Numbered from the stretch's first letter, positions 37,915 to 46,401 are shown. The stretch is DNA of 64,000 nucleotides from Rhizobium sp. WYJ-E13 (GCF_018987265.1 NZ_CP076853.1:2542001-2606000), one strand, 5' to 3'. Numbers and translations are program-made. The notes: generated by a model not told the origin, from the letters alone.

Positions 37915-38826
37915 TCAGAGCTCCCTGCGGATATCGACGACGCGCAGAATCGCGGCGACCATCGTCAGCACCACTGCCAGCAGCACGACCGCATTGGCGG
38001 CAGCGGCCGGATATTGCAGCAACGACATCTGGTTCTTCATCATCAGCGCCACCGAAGCACTCTGCCCGCCCGACATGACCTGCACGGTGGAAAAATCCGC
38101 CATGACAAGCGTGACAACGAAGATCGTGCCGATCGCCATGCCAGGCTTGGCAAGCGGGATCACCACATTCCACAAAACCTGCCAGCCGGAAGCACCGGCA
38201 TCGCGCGCCGCTTCGAAGAGCGAACGGTCGATGCGCATCAGCGTATTGAAGATCGGTGTCACCATGAACAGCGTATAGAGATGCACCATGGCGAGCACCA
38301 CGGCGAAATCCGAATAGAGCAGCCATTCCACCGGCTGCGGTACAATGCCCATCTGCACCAGCGCCGAATTGACGAGACCGTTACGCCCGAGCACCGGGAT
38401 CCACGAGATCATGCGGATGATGTTCGATGTCATGAAGGGCACGGTGCAAACGAGGAAGAGGATCATCTGCGTCGAGGTCTTGCGGATATGGAAGGCCAGG
38501 AAATAGGCGACCCAGAAGCCGATGAAGAGCGTCAGCGCCCAGACGATGACGGTGAATTTCAGCGTGTTGAGATAGGTTTTCCACGTCACCCATGAACCGA
38601 GCGTCTCGGTATAGTTCATGGTCAGGAAATCGGGATAGAGACCGGCGAAATCATAATCCCAGAAACTGACGACCGCGATCATGGCGATCGGCAGGATGAA
38701 GAAGAAGCCGAGGATGGCGATCAGCGGCGTGGCCTGCAGATAGGAGATCGCCCATGGCGCAAGCCGGAAGGCGCGTTTGGGCGTCTCCGCTGCCGGTATC
38801 GTCTGCTCTGAAGCGATCGTGGCCAT
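37915..38826 (-). CDS. Polyamine-type ABC transporter permease (PotB-like)
   Basis: A 303-residue permease with six helices and the EAA loop SLFEAARDAGASGWQVLWNV near residue 195. It starts with a cytoplasmic tail (RAFRLAPWAISYLQATPLIA) and continues with the hydrophobic FFFILPIAMIAVVSFW. The next gene begins a base beyond its stop. It is separated from the binding-protein gene by 101 bases holding a palindromic repeat. Confidence 0.92.
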   Translation of the reverse strand: MATIASEQTIPAAETPKRAFRLAPWAISYLQATPLIAILGFFFILPIAMIAVVSFWDYDFAGLYPDFLTMNYTETLGSWVTWKTYLNTLKFTVIVWALTLFIGFWVAYFLAFHIRKTSTQMILFLVCTVPFMTSNIIRMISWIPVLGRNGLVNSALVQMGIVPQPVEWLLYSDFAVVLAMVHLYTLFMVTPIFNTLMRIDRSLFEAARDAGASGWQVLWNVVIPLAKPGMAIGTIFVVTLVMADFSTVQVMSGGQSASVALMMKNQMSLLQYPAAAANAVVLLAVVLTMVAAILRVVDIRREL

Positions 38827-38885
38827 GTCTGGTCCTTTCGTTCATCAAGGAAGAAAGGAGAGGTCGTCAAAGACCCCTCCCCAAC

Positions 38886-38903
38886 CCTCCCCACGAGGGG
38901 AGG
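38886..38903 (-). repeat. Palindromic intergenic element between binding-protein and permease genes
   Basis: CCTCCCC-ACGA-GGGGAGG, preceded by a partial repeat of the same arm (CCCCTCCCC at 38875). The CCCTCCCC...GGGGAGG arrangement is a frequent rhizobial intergenic repeat. Here it lies 25 bases after the binding-protein stop and may act as an intercistronic hairpin. Confidence 0.55.
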
Positions 38904-38927
38904 AAAAGCGGCAAACGCCGACGTGCC

Positions 38928-40229
38928 TCAGGCGGCGATGAATTCGTTCCAGCGGCGGACCATGTAGCGGTCTTCATCCATGACGGAATTCCAGCATGCC
39001 ACATGACCCATGCGCTCTTCGAACGAACCACCATCGCGAACAGCGCCGGCCTTTTCCATGACCTTGCCTTCCGGCGAAAGGATATCACCCTGCGCCGCCT
39101 TGCCTTCGATCCAGTAGCCCCATTCGTCTGCCGTCATGAAGTTCTTGGCGGTATCCATGCAAGCGGAGTAGTAGCCCTGACGGTTGAGATAGCCGCCGAC
39201 CCAGCCAGAGGTGTACCAATTGATATATTCGTAGGCGGCGTCGAGCTGCGCGCCCTTGAGGTGCGCGGCGAGGCCGAGACCGCCACCCCATGAACGATAG
39301 CCTTCCTTGAGCGGCTGATATTTGCAGGCAATACCCTTGGAGCGGACGGCGGCGACGGCCGGCGACCACATGGACTGGATGACAACCTCGCCCGATGCCA
39401 TCAGGTTGACCGACTCGTCGAAGCTCTTCCAGAAGGCGCGGAATTGGCCGTCCTGCTTTGCCTTGATCAGGAACTCGATCGTCTTGTCGATCTCCGCCTT
39501 GGTCATGTTGCCCTTGTCGGCATATTTGATGTTGCCCAGAGCTTCCATGATCATCGCGGCATCCATGATGCCGATCGACGGGATGTTGAGGATCGAGGTC
39601 TTGCCCTTGAACTTCGGATCCATGATATCAGCCCAGGTGGTGATCTCGCGGCCGACGAGGTCGGGACGAATGCCGAGCGTATCAGCATTGTAGATCGTCG
39701 GCATCATGGTGAAGAGCTCGGTCTCCCCCTTGGCGAAAGTCTTGGCATCCTTGCTTTCGACGTAGCCAACGGTGTGCGGTGCCGTGCCCTGGGCAATGAC
39801 GCTGTCTGGCTTCAGCTTGCCGTTCTTGAAGAGCGGCACGACCTGGTCGTAATATTTCAGCTTCTTCACATCCATCGGCTGGATGACGCCGGCCGGATAG
39901 ACCTTTTTCAGGATCCAGTATTCGATATCGGCAATGTCGTAGCTGTCAGGCTGGGTGACGGCGCGCTGGGCAGCGGCGTCGGAATCGGTCGCCGTCATCT
40001 CCAGCGTGATACCGAGATCGGCTTTGCACTTCTCGGCGATCGCATTGATGTTCGAAACGCCGGTACCGAACTGACGAAGCGTGATGTTCGTCTGCGCCCA
40101 GATGGTCGGGAAGCCGGTGATGGCGCCCGAGCCGGCAATGGCGCCGACGGCGGCAGCACCCGTCTTCAGAAGCGAGCGGCGGGAAATACCCTTTTCCGCT
40201 TTCGTCGTGGTTTTCGTTTCAGTCGTCAT
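38928..40229 (-). CDS. ABC transporter substrate-binding protein, polyamine-type, Tat-exported
   Basis: A 433-residue periplasmic binding protein with a twin-arginine signal (ISRRSLLKTGAAAVGAIAGS near residues 14-33) and a PotD/PotF-like fold. NITLRQFGTGVSNINAIAEK opens the mature part, with DIADIEYWILKKVYPAG near residue 115. PotD-type proteins bind polyamines, but the family is broad and this long, Tat-dependent member may bind another amine or amino compound. GGGGAAC precedes ATG at 40229. It lies 28 bases after the ATPase gene. Confidence 0.88.
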   Translation of the reverse strand: MTTETKTTTKAEKGISRRSLLKTGAAAVGAIAGSGAITGFPTIWAQTNITLRQFGTGVSNINAIAEKCKADLGITLEMTATDSDAAAQRAVTQPDSYDIADIEYWILKKVYPAGVIQPMDVKKLKYYDQVVPLFKNGKLKPDSVIAQGTAPHTVGYVESKDAKTFAKGETELFTMMPTIYNADTLGIRPDLVGREITTWADIMDPKFKGKTSILNIPSIGIMDAAMIMEALGNIKYADKGNMTKAEIDKTIEFLIKAKQDGQFRAFWKSFDESVNLMASGEVVIQSMWSPAVAAVRSKGIACKYQPLKEGYRSWGGGLGLAAHLKGAQLDAAYEYINWYTSGWVGGYLNRQGYYSACMDTAKNFMTADEWGYWIEGKAAQGDILSPEGKVMEKAGAVRDGGSFEERMGHVACWNSVMDEDRYMVRRWNEFIAA

Positions 40230-40257
40230 GGCAGTTCCCCTTTTTTGATGCTGAAGG

Positions 40258-41346
40258 TCACGCGGAAACGCGGCCGAGGAGGACGGCATCCTCCAGAGCC
40301 CAACTCAGAGACACCGCATCGCCGACCGAGACCGGCTTTGCGAAATAGTCGCTGTCACTTGCGATGACGGTGAAGTCGTCGCTGCCGGCTCCGAACACGG
40401 TGATCTTCACCGAGGAGCCGCGATATTCGATGTTGGAGACGATACCGTTGAAACCGAGGGTCCATTCGGTCGCCACTTGGAGGCGCACGCGGTCGGTGCG
40501 GATGCCGATATCGATGGGCTCGCCGATCTCCCTGCCAGTCCCGCGCACGGAAAAGCTCTGCCCCTCCGGCACCTGCATCACGACAACGCCGTTCTCGCTC
40601 GATGTCACCCGGCCGGAAAGCACGTTATGATCGCCCATGAAACGCGCAACGAAGGCGGTTGCCGGCTTCTCGAAAACGTCGCGCGGTGCAGCGGCCTGTT
40701 CGATGCGCCCGTCATTCATGATGACGATCAGGTCGGCGAGCGCCATCGCCTCTTCCTGGCTGTGCGTCACATGCACGAACGTGATGCCGAGCGTCTTTTG
40801 CAGCTTCTTCAGCTCCGCCCGCATGCGGATCTTCAGGAACGGGTCGAGCGCGGAGAGCGGCTCGTCGAGCAGCAAAGCTTCCGGATCGGTAATCAGCGCA
40901 CGCGCCAGCGCCACGCGCTGCTGCTGGCCGCCCGAAAGCTGCGCCGGCCGGCGGGATGCATAGGCATCCATCTGCATCAGCTTCAGCATGTCGAGCGCCT
41001 TGGCGCGACGCTCTTCCTTGTCGACACCCTTCATCTTCAGGCTGAAAGCAACATTGTCGATAAGGTCGAGATGGGGAAACAGCGCGTAGGACTGGAACAT
41101 CATCGCCGTGCCGCGCTTTGCCGGCGGGAAATCGGTGACGACGACATTGCCGAGGCGGACATCGCCCGATGAAATGGTCTCGTGACCGGCGATCATGCGC
41201 AGCGTCGAGGTCTTGCCGCAGCCTGAAGGACCCAGGAAGCAGCAATAGGAACCTGCCGGGATTTTAAGGCTGATGGCATGCACTGCGGTGGTCGCGCCAT
41301 AGACCTTGGAAACGGATGCTATATCGATCTCTGCCGCTTTCGACAT
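40258..41346 (-). CDS. ABC transporter ATP-binding protein (PotA-like)
   Basis: A 362-residue ATPase with Walker A GPSGCGKTS near residue 40, signature QLSGGQQQRVALARAL near residue 133, Walker B LLLDEPLSALDPF near 155 and switch HVTHSQEEAMA. A TOBE domain lies near residues 275-355. It is the first gene of the five-gene operon and starts 230 bases from the divergent GntR/FCD regulator. ATG at 41346 has GAGGAAG upstream. Confidence 0.93.
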   Translation of the reverse strand: MSKAAEIDIASVSKVYGATTAVHAISLKIPAGSYCCFLGPSGCGKTSTLRMIAGHETISSGDVRLGNVVVTDFPPAKRGTAMMFQSYALFPHLDLIDNVAFSLKMKGVDKEERRAKALDMLKLMQMDAYASRRPAQLSGGQQQRVALARALITDPEALLLDEPLSALDPFLKIRMRAELKKLQKTLGITFVHVTHSQEEAMALADLIVIMNDGRIEQAAAPRDVFEKPATAFVARFMGDHNVLSGRVTSSENGVVVMQVPEGQSFSVRGTGREIGEPIDIGIRTDRVRLQVATEWTLGFNGIVSNIEYRGSSVKITVFGAGSDDFTVIASDSDYFAKPVSVGDAVSLSWALEDAVLLGRVSA

Positions 41347-41421
41347 CGTGTCTTCCTCTGTTCGAGAAAGACGATGCATCTGCCGTGCCAATTTGCCGGG
41401 CGCATTCCAAACCCTTACAAA

Positions 41422-41529
41422 TCATGAATTTTTCATGACATAATGCGCCCTGACGAAAGAGCGGATATTTTTCGCGCTGCACACAAAATGGGCTTTCGTG
41501 CTCAATTCGTGCAAAAGATCGTATACAAT
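41422..41529. promoter_or_regulatory. Divergent control region with two palindromes
   Basis: TCATGAA-TTT-TTCATGA at 41422-41438 is a perfect spaced inverted repeat. ATCGTATACAAT at 41518-41529 contains GTATAC, resembling the T-GTA-TAC-A operators bound by FCD-type GntR regulators. Both lie between the PotA-like gene and the GntR/FCD gene. Confidence 0.5.
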
Positions 41530-41576
41530 TCTGACTAAATCCTGCTCACAAAATCCGTTTAACTTTTGAGACGAAG

Positions 41577-42323
41577 ATGGCTATGTTTACTGACATCAAG
41601 GAAACCGATTTCATGAAATCTGCCGCCAGCGCCATCAGTCAAGACGATACCCAGGAAACGGGCGTCCCGCAGATCCGCGATGCGATCAGGGACGCGATCG
41701 TCGAGCGGCGCCTGTCACCCGGCACGAAACTGTCGGAAAGCGATGTCGGCAATCTCTTCAACGTCAGCCGCACGTTGGCGCGCGCTGCCTTGCAAGCGCT
41801 ATCCTATGAAGGTCTCGTCAGCGTCGAAAAGAATCGCGGCGCTTTCGTCGCCTATCCCTCCCCGGAAGAGGCCCGGCAGATTTTTGCCGCCCGCCGGTTG
41901 GTCGAGCCCGGCATTCTGCGGGAAGCTGCCGCCCGCATCACACCATCCGATATCCAGCACCTGAAGCAATTGCTTTTGGAGGAAGGCCGGCTGATGAGCG
42001 AACGCGGCCAGACGGCAAGGCGGGCAGAGATCAAGGCGTCGGGCGATTTCCACCTGACGCTCGCGGCTATATCCGGTAATGCGATCATGCAGCGCTTCAT
42101 GGAAGAGCTGGTCGCCCGCTCATCCCTGGTGATCGCGCTCTACGGGCAATCGACGGTGTCAAGCTGCGGCCATGCCGAACACGGGGACATCATCGAGGCG
42201 ATCGAACGCAGGGAACTCGACCGCGCCTGCCATCTGATGCTGCACCATATCGCCCATATCGAGGCCGATCTCGACCTGCGTGAACGCAAGAGTCTCGGCC
42301 TCAAGGAAGCATTCGAACTCTGA
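41577..42323 (+). CDS. GntR family regulator, FCD (FadR-like) type
   Basis: A 248-residue regulator. The winged helix is at about residues 30-95 (LSESDVGNLFNVSRTLARAA, then LQALSYEGLVSVEKNRGAFV). The all-helical FCD domain follows at about 105-235, with the metal-binding pattern D..H..L near FHLTLA and the later histidines HGDIIEAI and HHIAHIE. FCD regulators respond to carboxylate or amino acid metabolites. Being divergent from the ABC-racemase operon it is the likely local regulator. ATG at 41577 is used; 41583 and 41613 are in-frame alternatives. Confidence 0.9.
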   Translation: MAMFTDIKETDFMKSAASAISQDDTQETGVPQIRDAIRDAIVERRLSPGTKLSESDVGNLFNVSRTLARAALQALSYEGLVSVEKNRGAFVAYPSPEEARQIFAARRLVEPGILREAAARITPSDIQHLKQLLLEEGRLMSERGQTARRAEIKASGDFHLTLAAISGNAIMQRFMEELVARSSLVIALYGQSTVSSCGHAEHGDIIEAIERRELDRACHLMLHHIAHIEADLDLRERKSLGLKEAFEL

Positions 42324-42327
42324 GAGA

Positions 42328-42735
42328 TCAGTGGCCTGGTGAAGGGAGATCGGCGGCGCGGCTGATTTCCTCCACGCTCATCGGTTCGCTCGAGCGCAGC
42401 TTGATCTTGCCGTCAGCGCCGATCAGCACCAACCCGAATTCGCCGTTGAGCGGTCCCTGAAGCTGTTCGCGCACATCGTCGGCATCAAGGTCATGTCCAT
42501 CCTCGAATAGGGAGAATGCACCGCCGCCGGCGATGGTGAAGACCTCGATATCGTCTTCGATCAGCCGCATCTGCGATTTGCGCAGCAATTCGTCCTGAAT
42601 GATCGGCCTGTCGTCCTCGGCGTCGGCAAAGACGATCAAGATATTCTTCTCGCCCAGGAACTGTTCCAGCGATCGCGGCAGATGAGGCTTGCGGACGCCG
42701 GATCCGATGATTTCTTGCAGAATGGATTTCAACAT
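42328..42735 (-). CDS. DUF4174 domain protein
   Basis: A 135-residue protein matching the DUF4174 pattern: RSLEQFLGEKNILIVFADAE near residue 24 and LVLIGADGKIKLRSSEPMS near residue 105. The fold is thioredoxin-like in outline but no CxxC is present, so disulfide exchange is unlikely. It is not obviously secreted. ATG at 42735 has AAGGA 9 bases before it. Its stop lies 4 bases from the convergent GntR/FCD gene stop. Confidence 0.78.
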   Translation of the reverse strand: MLKSILQEIIGSGVRKPHLPRSLEQFLGEKNILIVFADAEDDRPIIQDELLRKSQMRLIEDDIEVFTIAGGGAFSLFEDGHDLDADDVREQLQGPLNGEFGLVLIGADGKIKLRSSEPMSVEEISRAADLPSPGH

Positions 42736-42829
42736 GATGCTCATTCCTTCTCTGCCTGTTTCAACGGCTGGAAATGAGCACGGTTCCCGAATGGGGGAGG
42801 ATCGCGGCCAATGCCGCGATCCAGTAGGG

Positions 42830-43213
42830 CTATTCGCGCGGTTCGCCTTCGGATGCGCGCGTCGAAAGCGCGACGATGTCAGGCGTACCATTGGCGAGAA
42901 GGCGCTTGCGCACCAGAACGCGCATGACGCGCGCCGCCGTGGAAAAGGTCATCTGGTCCAACGGTCCCTCGCCCTCCCAGGGTTTGGTCAGCCGTTCGGT
43001 GACGGCGCTGACGATATTGGCCGGGACGATATCGGTGCATTCGCGCATGGCTTCGAAAACGAAACTGATAGGGATGACCCTGCCTTCATAGGTAACGATC
43101 GGCTCCGTCAATTCGCTGTCCCATTCCTCATAGGCGTAAAGCGCCTCGCGGAAGAGCTGCTGCAGGGTAAACGGCGCATGTCCGTTGTGAAGTGGCGGCA
43201 GTGCATTCATCAT
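42830..43213 (-). CDS. Small conserved protein of unknown function
   Basis: A 127-residue soluble protein, no signal peptide, no membrane segment. The sequence MMNALPPLHNGHAPFTLQQL opens it and a middle EEWDSELTEPIVTYEGRVIP segment follows. GAGGAGACAGAC lies just before the ATG, a strong ribosome site, which supports a real gene. It is 94 bases upstream of the DUF4174 gene on the same strand and may be co-transcribed. I do not recognise a family. Confidence 0.6.
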   Translation of the reverse strand: MMNALPPLHNGHAPFTLQQLFREALYAYEEWDSELTEPIVTYEGRVIPISFVFEAMRECTDIVPANIVSAVTERLTKPWEGEGPLDQMTFSTAARVMRVLVRKRLLANGTPDIVALSTRASEGEPRE

Positions 43214-43474
43214 GTCTGTCTCCTCTGTGGATTAAGCCAGCTTCCTCAAGACCCGGTCCGGATCGACGCGGAAACAAAAGCTCGACTCCTCCTTCGGACC
43301 GGATACACGATTCATTTTATAGAGTAACACAGGCGTGATAAAGCCATTTCTGACCACCCTGCTCGCGGCAGGTTCTAACCGATTGAAATTCATTAAGACT
43401 TGCCGGCATTTTTTGTTGGCGAGACAGGCTCAAACAGCGTTTTCGCCTGTAGACAACATCGGAAAGGCGGATTT

Positions 43475-43499
43475 GGAACCTTTAAGGCGCTGACAGGTT
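43475..43499 (+). promoter_or_regulatory. EcfG-type general-stress promoter
   Basis: GGAAC, 16 bases, then GGTT, close to the alphaproteobacterial EcfG consensus GGAAC-N16/17-CGTT. It is 33 bases upstream of ATG 43532 in the same direction. The rest of the 318-base gap (43214-43531) carries the upstream leader of the minus-strand gene and no recognised feature. Confidence 0.6.
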
Positions 43500-43531
43500 T
43501 TTCCCCCGCAAGCAGTCTGGGGAGATCAGCA

Positions 43532-43738
43532 ATGACGCAAATTCACCAACCTGAACGACGCAGCCGCACCCTGCGTGGCCGCCCCTATAGTCTTCATGAG
43601 TTCGCCGCCAAATACGGCCTCAAGAACGAACAGGCCGAAAGCCTCTTCACCCGCTTCGGTCCGTCTTCTATCGAGTTGGACTTGTTGATGGCGGCCAAGC
43701 GCCGTCCGCCAGTTCAGCCCGACCGTATCCGCGAGTAG
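43532..43738 (+). CDS. Small basic protein of unknown function, putative stress gene
   Basis: A 68-residue protein, basic at the N-terminus (ERRSRTLRGRPYSLHEFAAK) with a helical HEFAAKYGLKNEQAESLFTR region that superficially resembles the DUF3606 small helical fold. GGGGAG precedes ATG at 43532. An EcfG-type promoter is just upstream, so a role in the general stress response is plausible. A longer in-frame start at 43400 would begin before that promoter and is rejected. Confidence 0.65.
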   Translation: MTQIHQPERRSRTLRGRPYSLHEFAAKYGLKNEQAESLFTRFGPSSIELDLLMAAKRRPPVQPDRIRE

Positions 43739-43747
43739 GATAGAATC

Positions 43748-43963
43748 GTGAGCAGCAAAGACAAAATCCGCAAAGATGCCGGAGGACAGTTCGCGCGTTC
43801 GGACGAGGGCCGCCGCAACGACGGCGTCTCCAGCGCCAAGCCGCGCGACATCACTCATTCCGATGATGCCACCATCCACCGCACACCGCCCGGCCAGAGG
43901 TCGCACAGGGACTGGAACGTCAACCACGACGAAGCCAACAGCGAGCGGTCACGCCCTGAATGA
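43748..43963 (+). CDS. Small hydrophilic protein of unknown function
   Basis: A 71-residue, highly charged protein, without hydrophobic segments (SSKDKIRKDAGGQFARSDEG at the start). Start is GTG at 43748 with AGGA upstream, 9 bases after the previous gene stops, so it probably shares that EcfG-type promoter. The composition recalls disordered, desiccation- or stress-related peptides. The other open frame over this stretch (43776-44048) is Ala/Thr/Pro-rich and likely a shadow. Confidence 0.5.
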   Translation: MSSKDKIRKDAGGQFARSDEGRRNDGVSSAKPRDITHSDDATIHRTPPGQRSHRDWNVNHDEANSERSRPE

Positions 43964-44013
43964 CCGCTCCTCCCTCTGCGGCCTCCTGAAGCGAAATTTC
44001 ACCGAATATGTCG

Positions 44014-44038
44014 GGAACACATCTCAGGTGAAATCGTT
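44014..44038 (+). promoter_or_regulatory. EcfG-type promoter of the DUF2934 gene
   Basis: An exact GGAAC-N16-CGTT match. The next start codon on this strand is at 44198, so the transcript would have a leader of about 150 bases that contains a long inverted repeat. Confidence 0.7.
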
Positions 44039-44106
44039 CTTCCGGTGAGCATGGCGAAAGGCCATGCGGCCCCATCGAAAGACGGCATATTTTGCCGGCT
44101 CCTTCT

Positions 44107-44152
44107 ACACGATCGGCTTGAAGTGCCGCCTTTGGCGGGAGGCCGATCGTGT
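44107..44152 (+). repeat. Long inverted repeat in the DUF2934 leader
   Basis: Outer stem ACACGATCGGC (44107-44117) with GCCGATCGTGT (44142-44152), 11 bp and perfect, enclosing an inner CCGCC-TTT-GGCGG hairpin. There is no T run, so it is not a standard terminator. It would form a strong mRNA structure about 45 bases before the ATG. Confidence 0.65.
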
Positions 44153-44197
44153 GGAATCGAAGGCGGGGGAAAAGATCGGCGCAAGAAGGACGGAATT

Positions 44198-44446
44198 ATG
44201 AGCAACACCTCCAGGCATGAGTGGATATGCAAGCGAGCCTATGCGATCTGGGAAGCGGAAGGCAGGCCGCACGGCCGTGATGCCGAACATTGGCTCCAGG
44301 CAACAGCCGAACGCGAGAGGCTGGAGCGCACTCGTGCCTCGACGGATGGCAATGAAGTCCTCGTCAAATTTCGCCCGAAAGCGCCGAAACCACGCAGGCC
44401 GGCTGCTCTCGGCTACCAACGCCAAAAGCTGTCGCGGGCCGGTTGA
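44198..44446 (+). CDS. DUF2934 family small protein
   Basis: An 82-residue protein with the DUF2934 core EWICKRAYAIWEAEGRPHGR and DAEHWLQATAERERLE at residues 8-45, followed by a basic tail with RPKAPKPRR. The domain is frequent in rhizobia, often in stress-regulated genes. AAGGA is 8 bases before ATG at 44198; a longer in-frame frame from 44045 crosses the hairpin and is rejected. Function unknown. Confidence 0.8.
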   Translation: MSNTSRHEWICKRAYAIWEAEGRPHGRDAEHWLQATAERERLERTRASTDGNEVLVKFRPKAPKPRRPAALGYQRQKLSRAG

Positions 44447-44454
44447 ACGCACGG

Positions 44455-46401
44455 CTATTCCAAACTGACACGGAAACGGGCCGAGAAATCGCCTTCCCAC
44501 CACATCGGGAAGTTGGTTCCCCATTTATTGTTGTGCAGGTTGAAGCGGATTCCCTCTTCAAAATCCGGCAAGCCTTTGCAGAAACTCATGAAATCCCAGC
44601 TCTGCGGCGCGACCAGCGGCGTGTCCAGGGGCTTGATGAGGAGCGCCCTTGCACCGCCTCCAGCATCCTCGAAATCGCCCCGGACTGCAGTAACGGCCTG
44701 AAGCTGAGCACCACCGGAGCTGGCAGATTTTCCGGATGGGTGCCATAGACCCATCTTCCTGAAGGCCCAGCCCTTTGCGACCTCGGGCGTAAAGGAAAGG
44801 AAACTTGCCTCCGGCATGCGGTTCGCCGGCTTGTCGCGCAGCGAAAGGCGCAGTTCCAAGGCATCGCCATCGGCCGAAAACGCGACAGCGAGCTGGCGCG
44901 GTGCGCCGAAACGTTCAACAGCCTCAGTGGGCATGGACAGCAGAAGCCCTCCCTCGCCGGCACTTTTAAGATCAGGCATGAAAATCTTGGAGAGCGCAGC
45001 ACCCGAACGGTCAAGCCCCGGCTTGTCGTGATCCAGCACCGCCCATTCCTGGCGATGGGTGAGATAGCTGTCCATATGCCTGTTGACGTCGGCAGCATCG
45101 TAGCTCTCATAGCGATAGGCGATCAGAGAGCCAGCACGGCCGGTGATCCGCCGGCCCTGCGGTGATGTGAGCGCCGTGACATCACCCGTCACTTCATTCA
45201 GCTCGATCGACCAGCCGCCGGCGCTGAGACGGGTTTCGCGGCTCATGCTGTCGACGAACGGCGGCGCAAAAAGCTCCGCAAGCACAGCCTGTGCGTGCTG
45301 CTGGTCATCGCCATCGAGTTCGGCGACGGCCTGGTCGATATAGCCGCGCTGCTCGTCCCACGATGCCTCGGTATAGGCGAACCGGTAGTCCGTTTTGCGA
45401 GCAGCTTTGAAATCGGCTTTTGCCCAGGCCCTGTCGTCGCGCAGGTAGGATTTGATATCCACCCCGCACGTATGCTCCGCCACCATGGCAAGCCCGCGCC
45501 CAAAGGCGAGCCTGCGCCTATTGAGCCCCTCGCCGGCAAAACGGTCATAGAGCCGCTGCAGGGCCAGAAACTTCGCCGTCTTCAAGGGATCGGCGGCGCT
45601 GCCATGGATCCAGCTGTCGCCCAACTCCAGCTCCAGCACCGGAAAGCGTTCGCGCTTCCCCCAGAGGATCGCACCATAATCCTCCAGCGTCGCCGCGCGG
45701 ATGATCGCGTCAGGCTCATGGCGGCGCATGTCGCGATGGACTTCCGCAGTCTGCGGCACGCTCTGCGGACCGATATTGTCCTGCGTATGCGCAAAGCTCA
45801 GCCCGTCGTCGAAACCTTCGGGGAAATAGGTCTCGCCATAGGAGCGCTGGTACATGACGACGACTTCCGCCCCATCGGGCGCGCGCCAGCGGAAAACATC
45901 GGGCACATCAGGCGGCGGGGAAGCGGTGTTGACGCCGAGATGCAGGAAGCGGATGCCGGCCTCGGCAAGCAGAGGCACCATGCCGAGGGTGTGGCCGGGA
46001 ACGTCGGTCATCTTCGCCGCAATCGTCGTCCTGCCGAAACGGCGGTCGAGCTCCTGCGAAAAGGAAAGACCGGCGCGGAACAGGTCTGACGACATCAGCT
46101 CCGTGTGGGTGGTGAAGGGCAGCCCGTGCCAGCGGATGAGTCCCCGCTCGATCGCCTGCTCGAGTGCTGCGACCTCGGCAGGCGAGCGCGAATTCAGATG
46201 ATCCCAGATCAGCCACGCGCCCGTTGTCCAGATGAACTTCGGCTCTTCAGGGTTTTCGGCATGGAAATGCGCGCCGGTCTCGATCGCCTGCGGGATGAAG
46301 CGCTCGTGATATTGACGGCGGACTTTCTCGGCATGATCAGTAAAGCCGATGTCGAGATGGGTCTTGAAGACCAGATGCACACGCTTTTCGGTCATTTCCA
46401 T
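44455..46401 (-). CDS. DUF5054 / GH38-like catalytic-domain protein
   Basis: A 648-residue protein, cytoplasmic by lack of a signal peptide. It opens with HLVFKTHLDIGFTDHAEKVR, the zinc-type H-x-D motif of the GH38/GH57-like (mannosidase) fold. Further motifs are IWTTGAWLIWDHL near residue 56, KMTDVPGHTLGMVPLLAEAG near residue 128 and MYQRSYGETYFPEGFDD near residue 180. This is the arrangement of DUF5054 proteins, which lack proof of enzymatic activity. A C-terminal beta-sandwich half begins near residue 400. Start at 46401 is used; the next Met is two codons in. It has no operon partner; the upstream 380 bases hold no recognised gene. Confidence 0.75.
   Translation of the reverse strand: MEMTEKRVHLVFKTHLDIGFTDHAEKVRRQYHERFIPQAIETGAHFHAENPEEPKFIWTTGAWLIWDHLNSRSPAEVAALEQAIERGLIRWHGLPFTTHTELMSSDLFRAGLSFSQELDRRFGRTTIAAKMTDVPGHTLGMVPLLAEAGIRFLHLGVNTASPPPDVPDVFRWRAPDGAEVVVMYQRSYGETYFPEGFDDGLSFAHTQDNIGPQSVPQTAEVHRDMRRHEPDAIIRAATLEDYGAILWGKRERFPVLELELGDSWIHGSAADPLKTAKFLALQRLYDRFAGEGLNRRRLAFGRGLAMVAEHTCGVDIKSYLRDDRAWAKADFKAARKTDYRFAYTEASWDEQRGYIDQAVAELDGDDQQHAQAVLAELFAPPFVDSMSRETRLSAGGWSIELNEVTGDVTALTSPQGRRITGRAGSLIAYRYESYDAADVNRHMDSYLTHRQEWAVLDHDKPGLDRSGAALSKIFMPDLKSAGEGGLLLSMPTEAVERFGAPRQLAVAFSADGDALELRLSLRDKPANRMPEASFLSFTPEVAKGWAFRKMGLWHPSGKSASSGGAQLQAVTAVRGDFEDAGGGARALLIKPLDTPLVAPQSWDFMSFCKGLPDFEEGIRFNLHNNKWGTNFPMWWEGDFSARFRVSLE

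Noticed and set aside
40258..41346. Considered a CRISPR or phage element because of repeats in the window
   Set aside because: No array of regularly spaced identical repeats and no cas, integrase or capsid gene was seen anywhere in the window.
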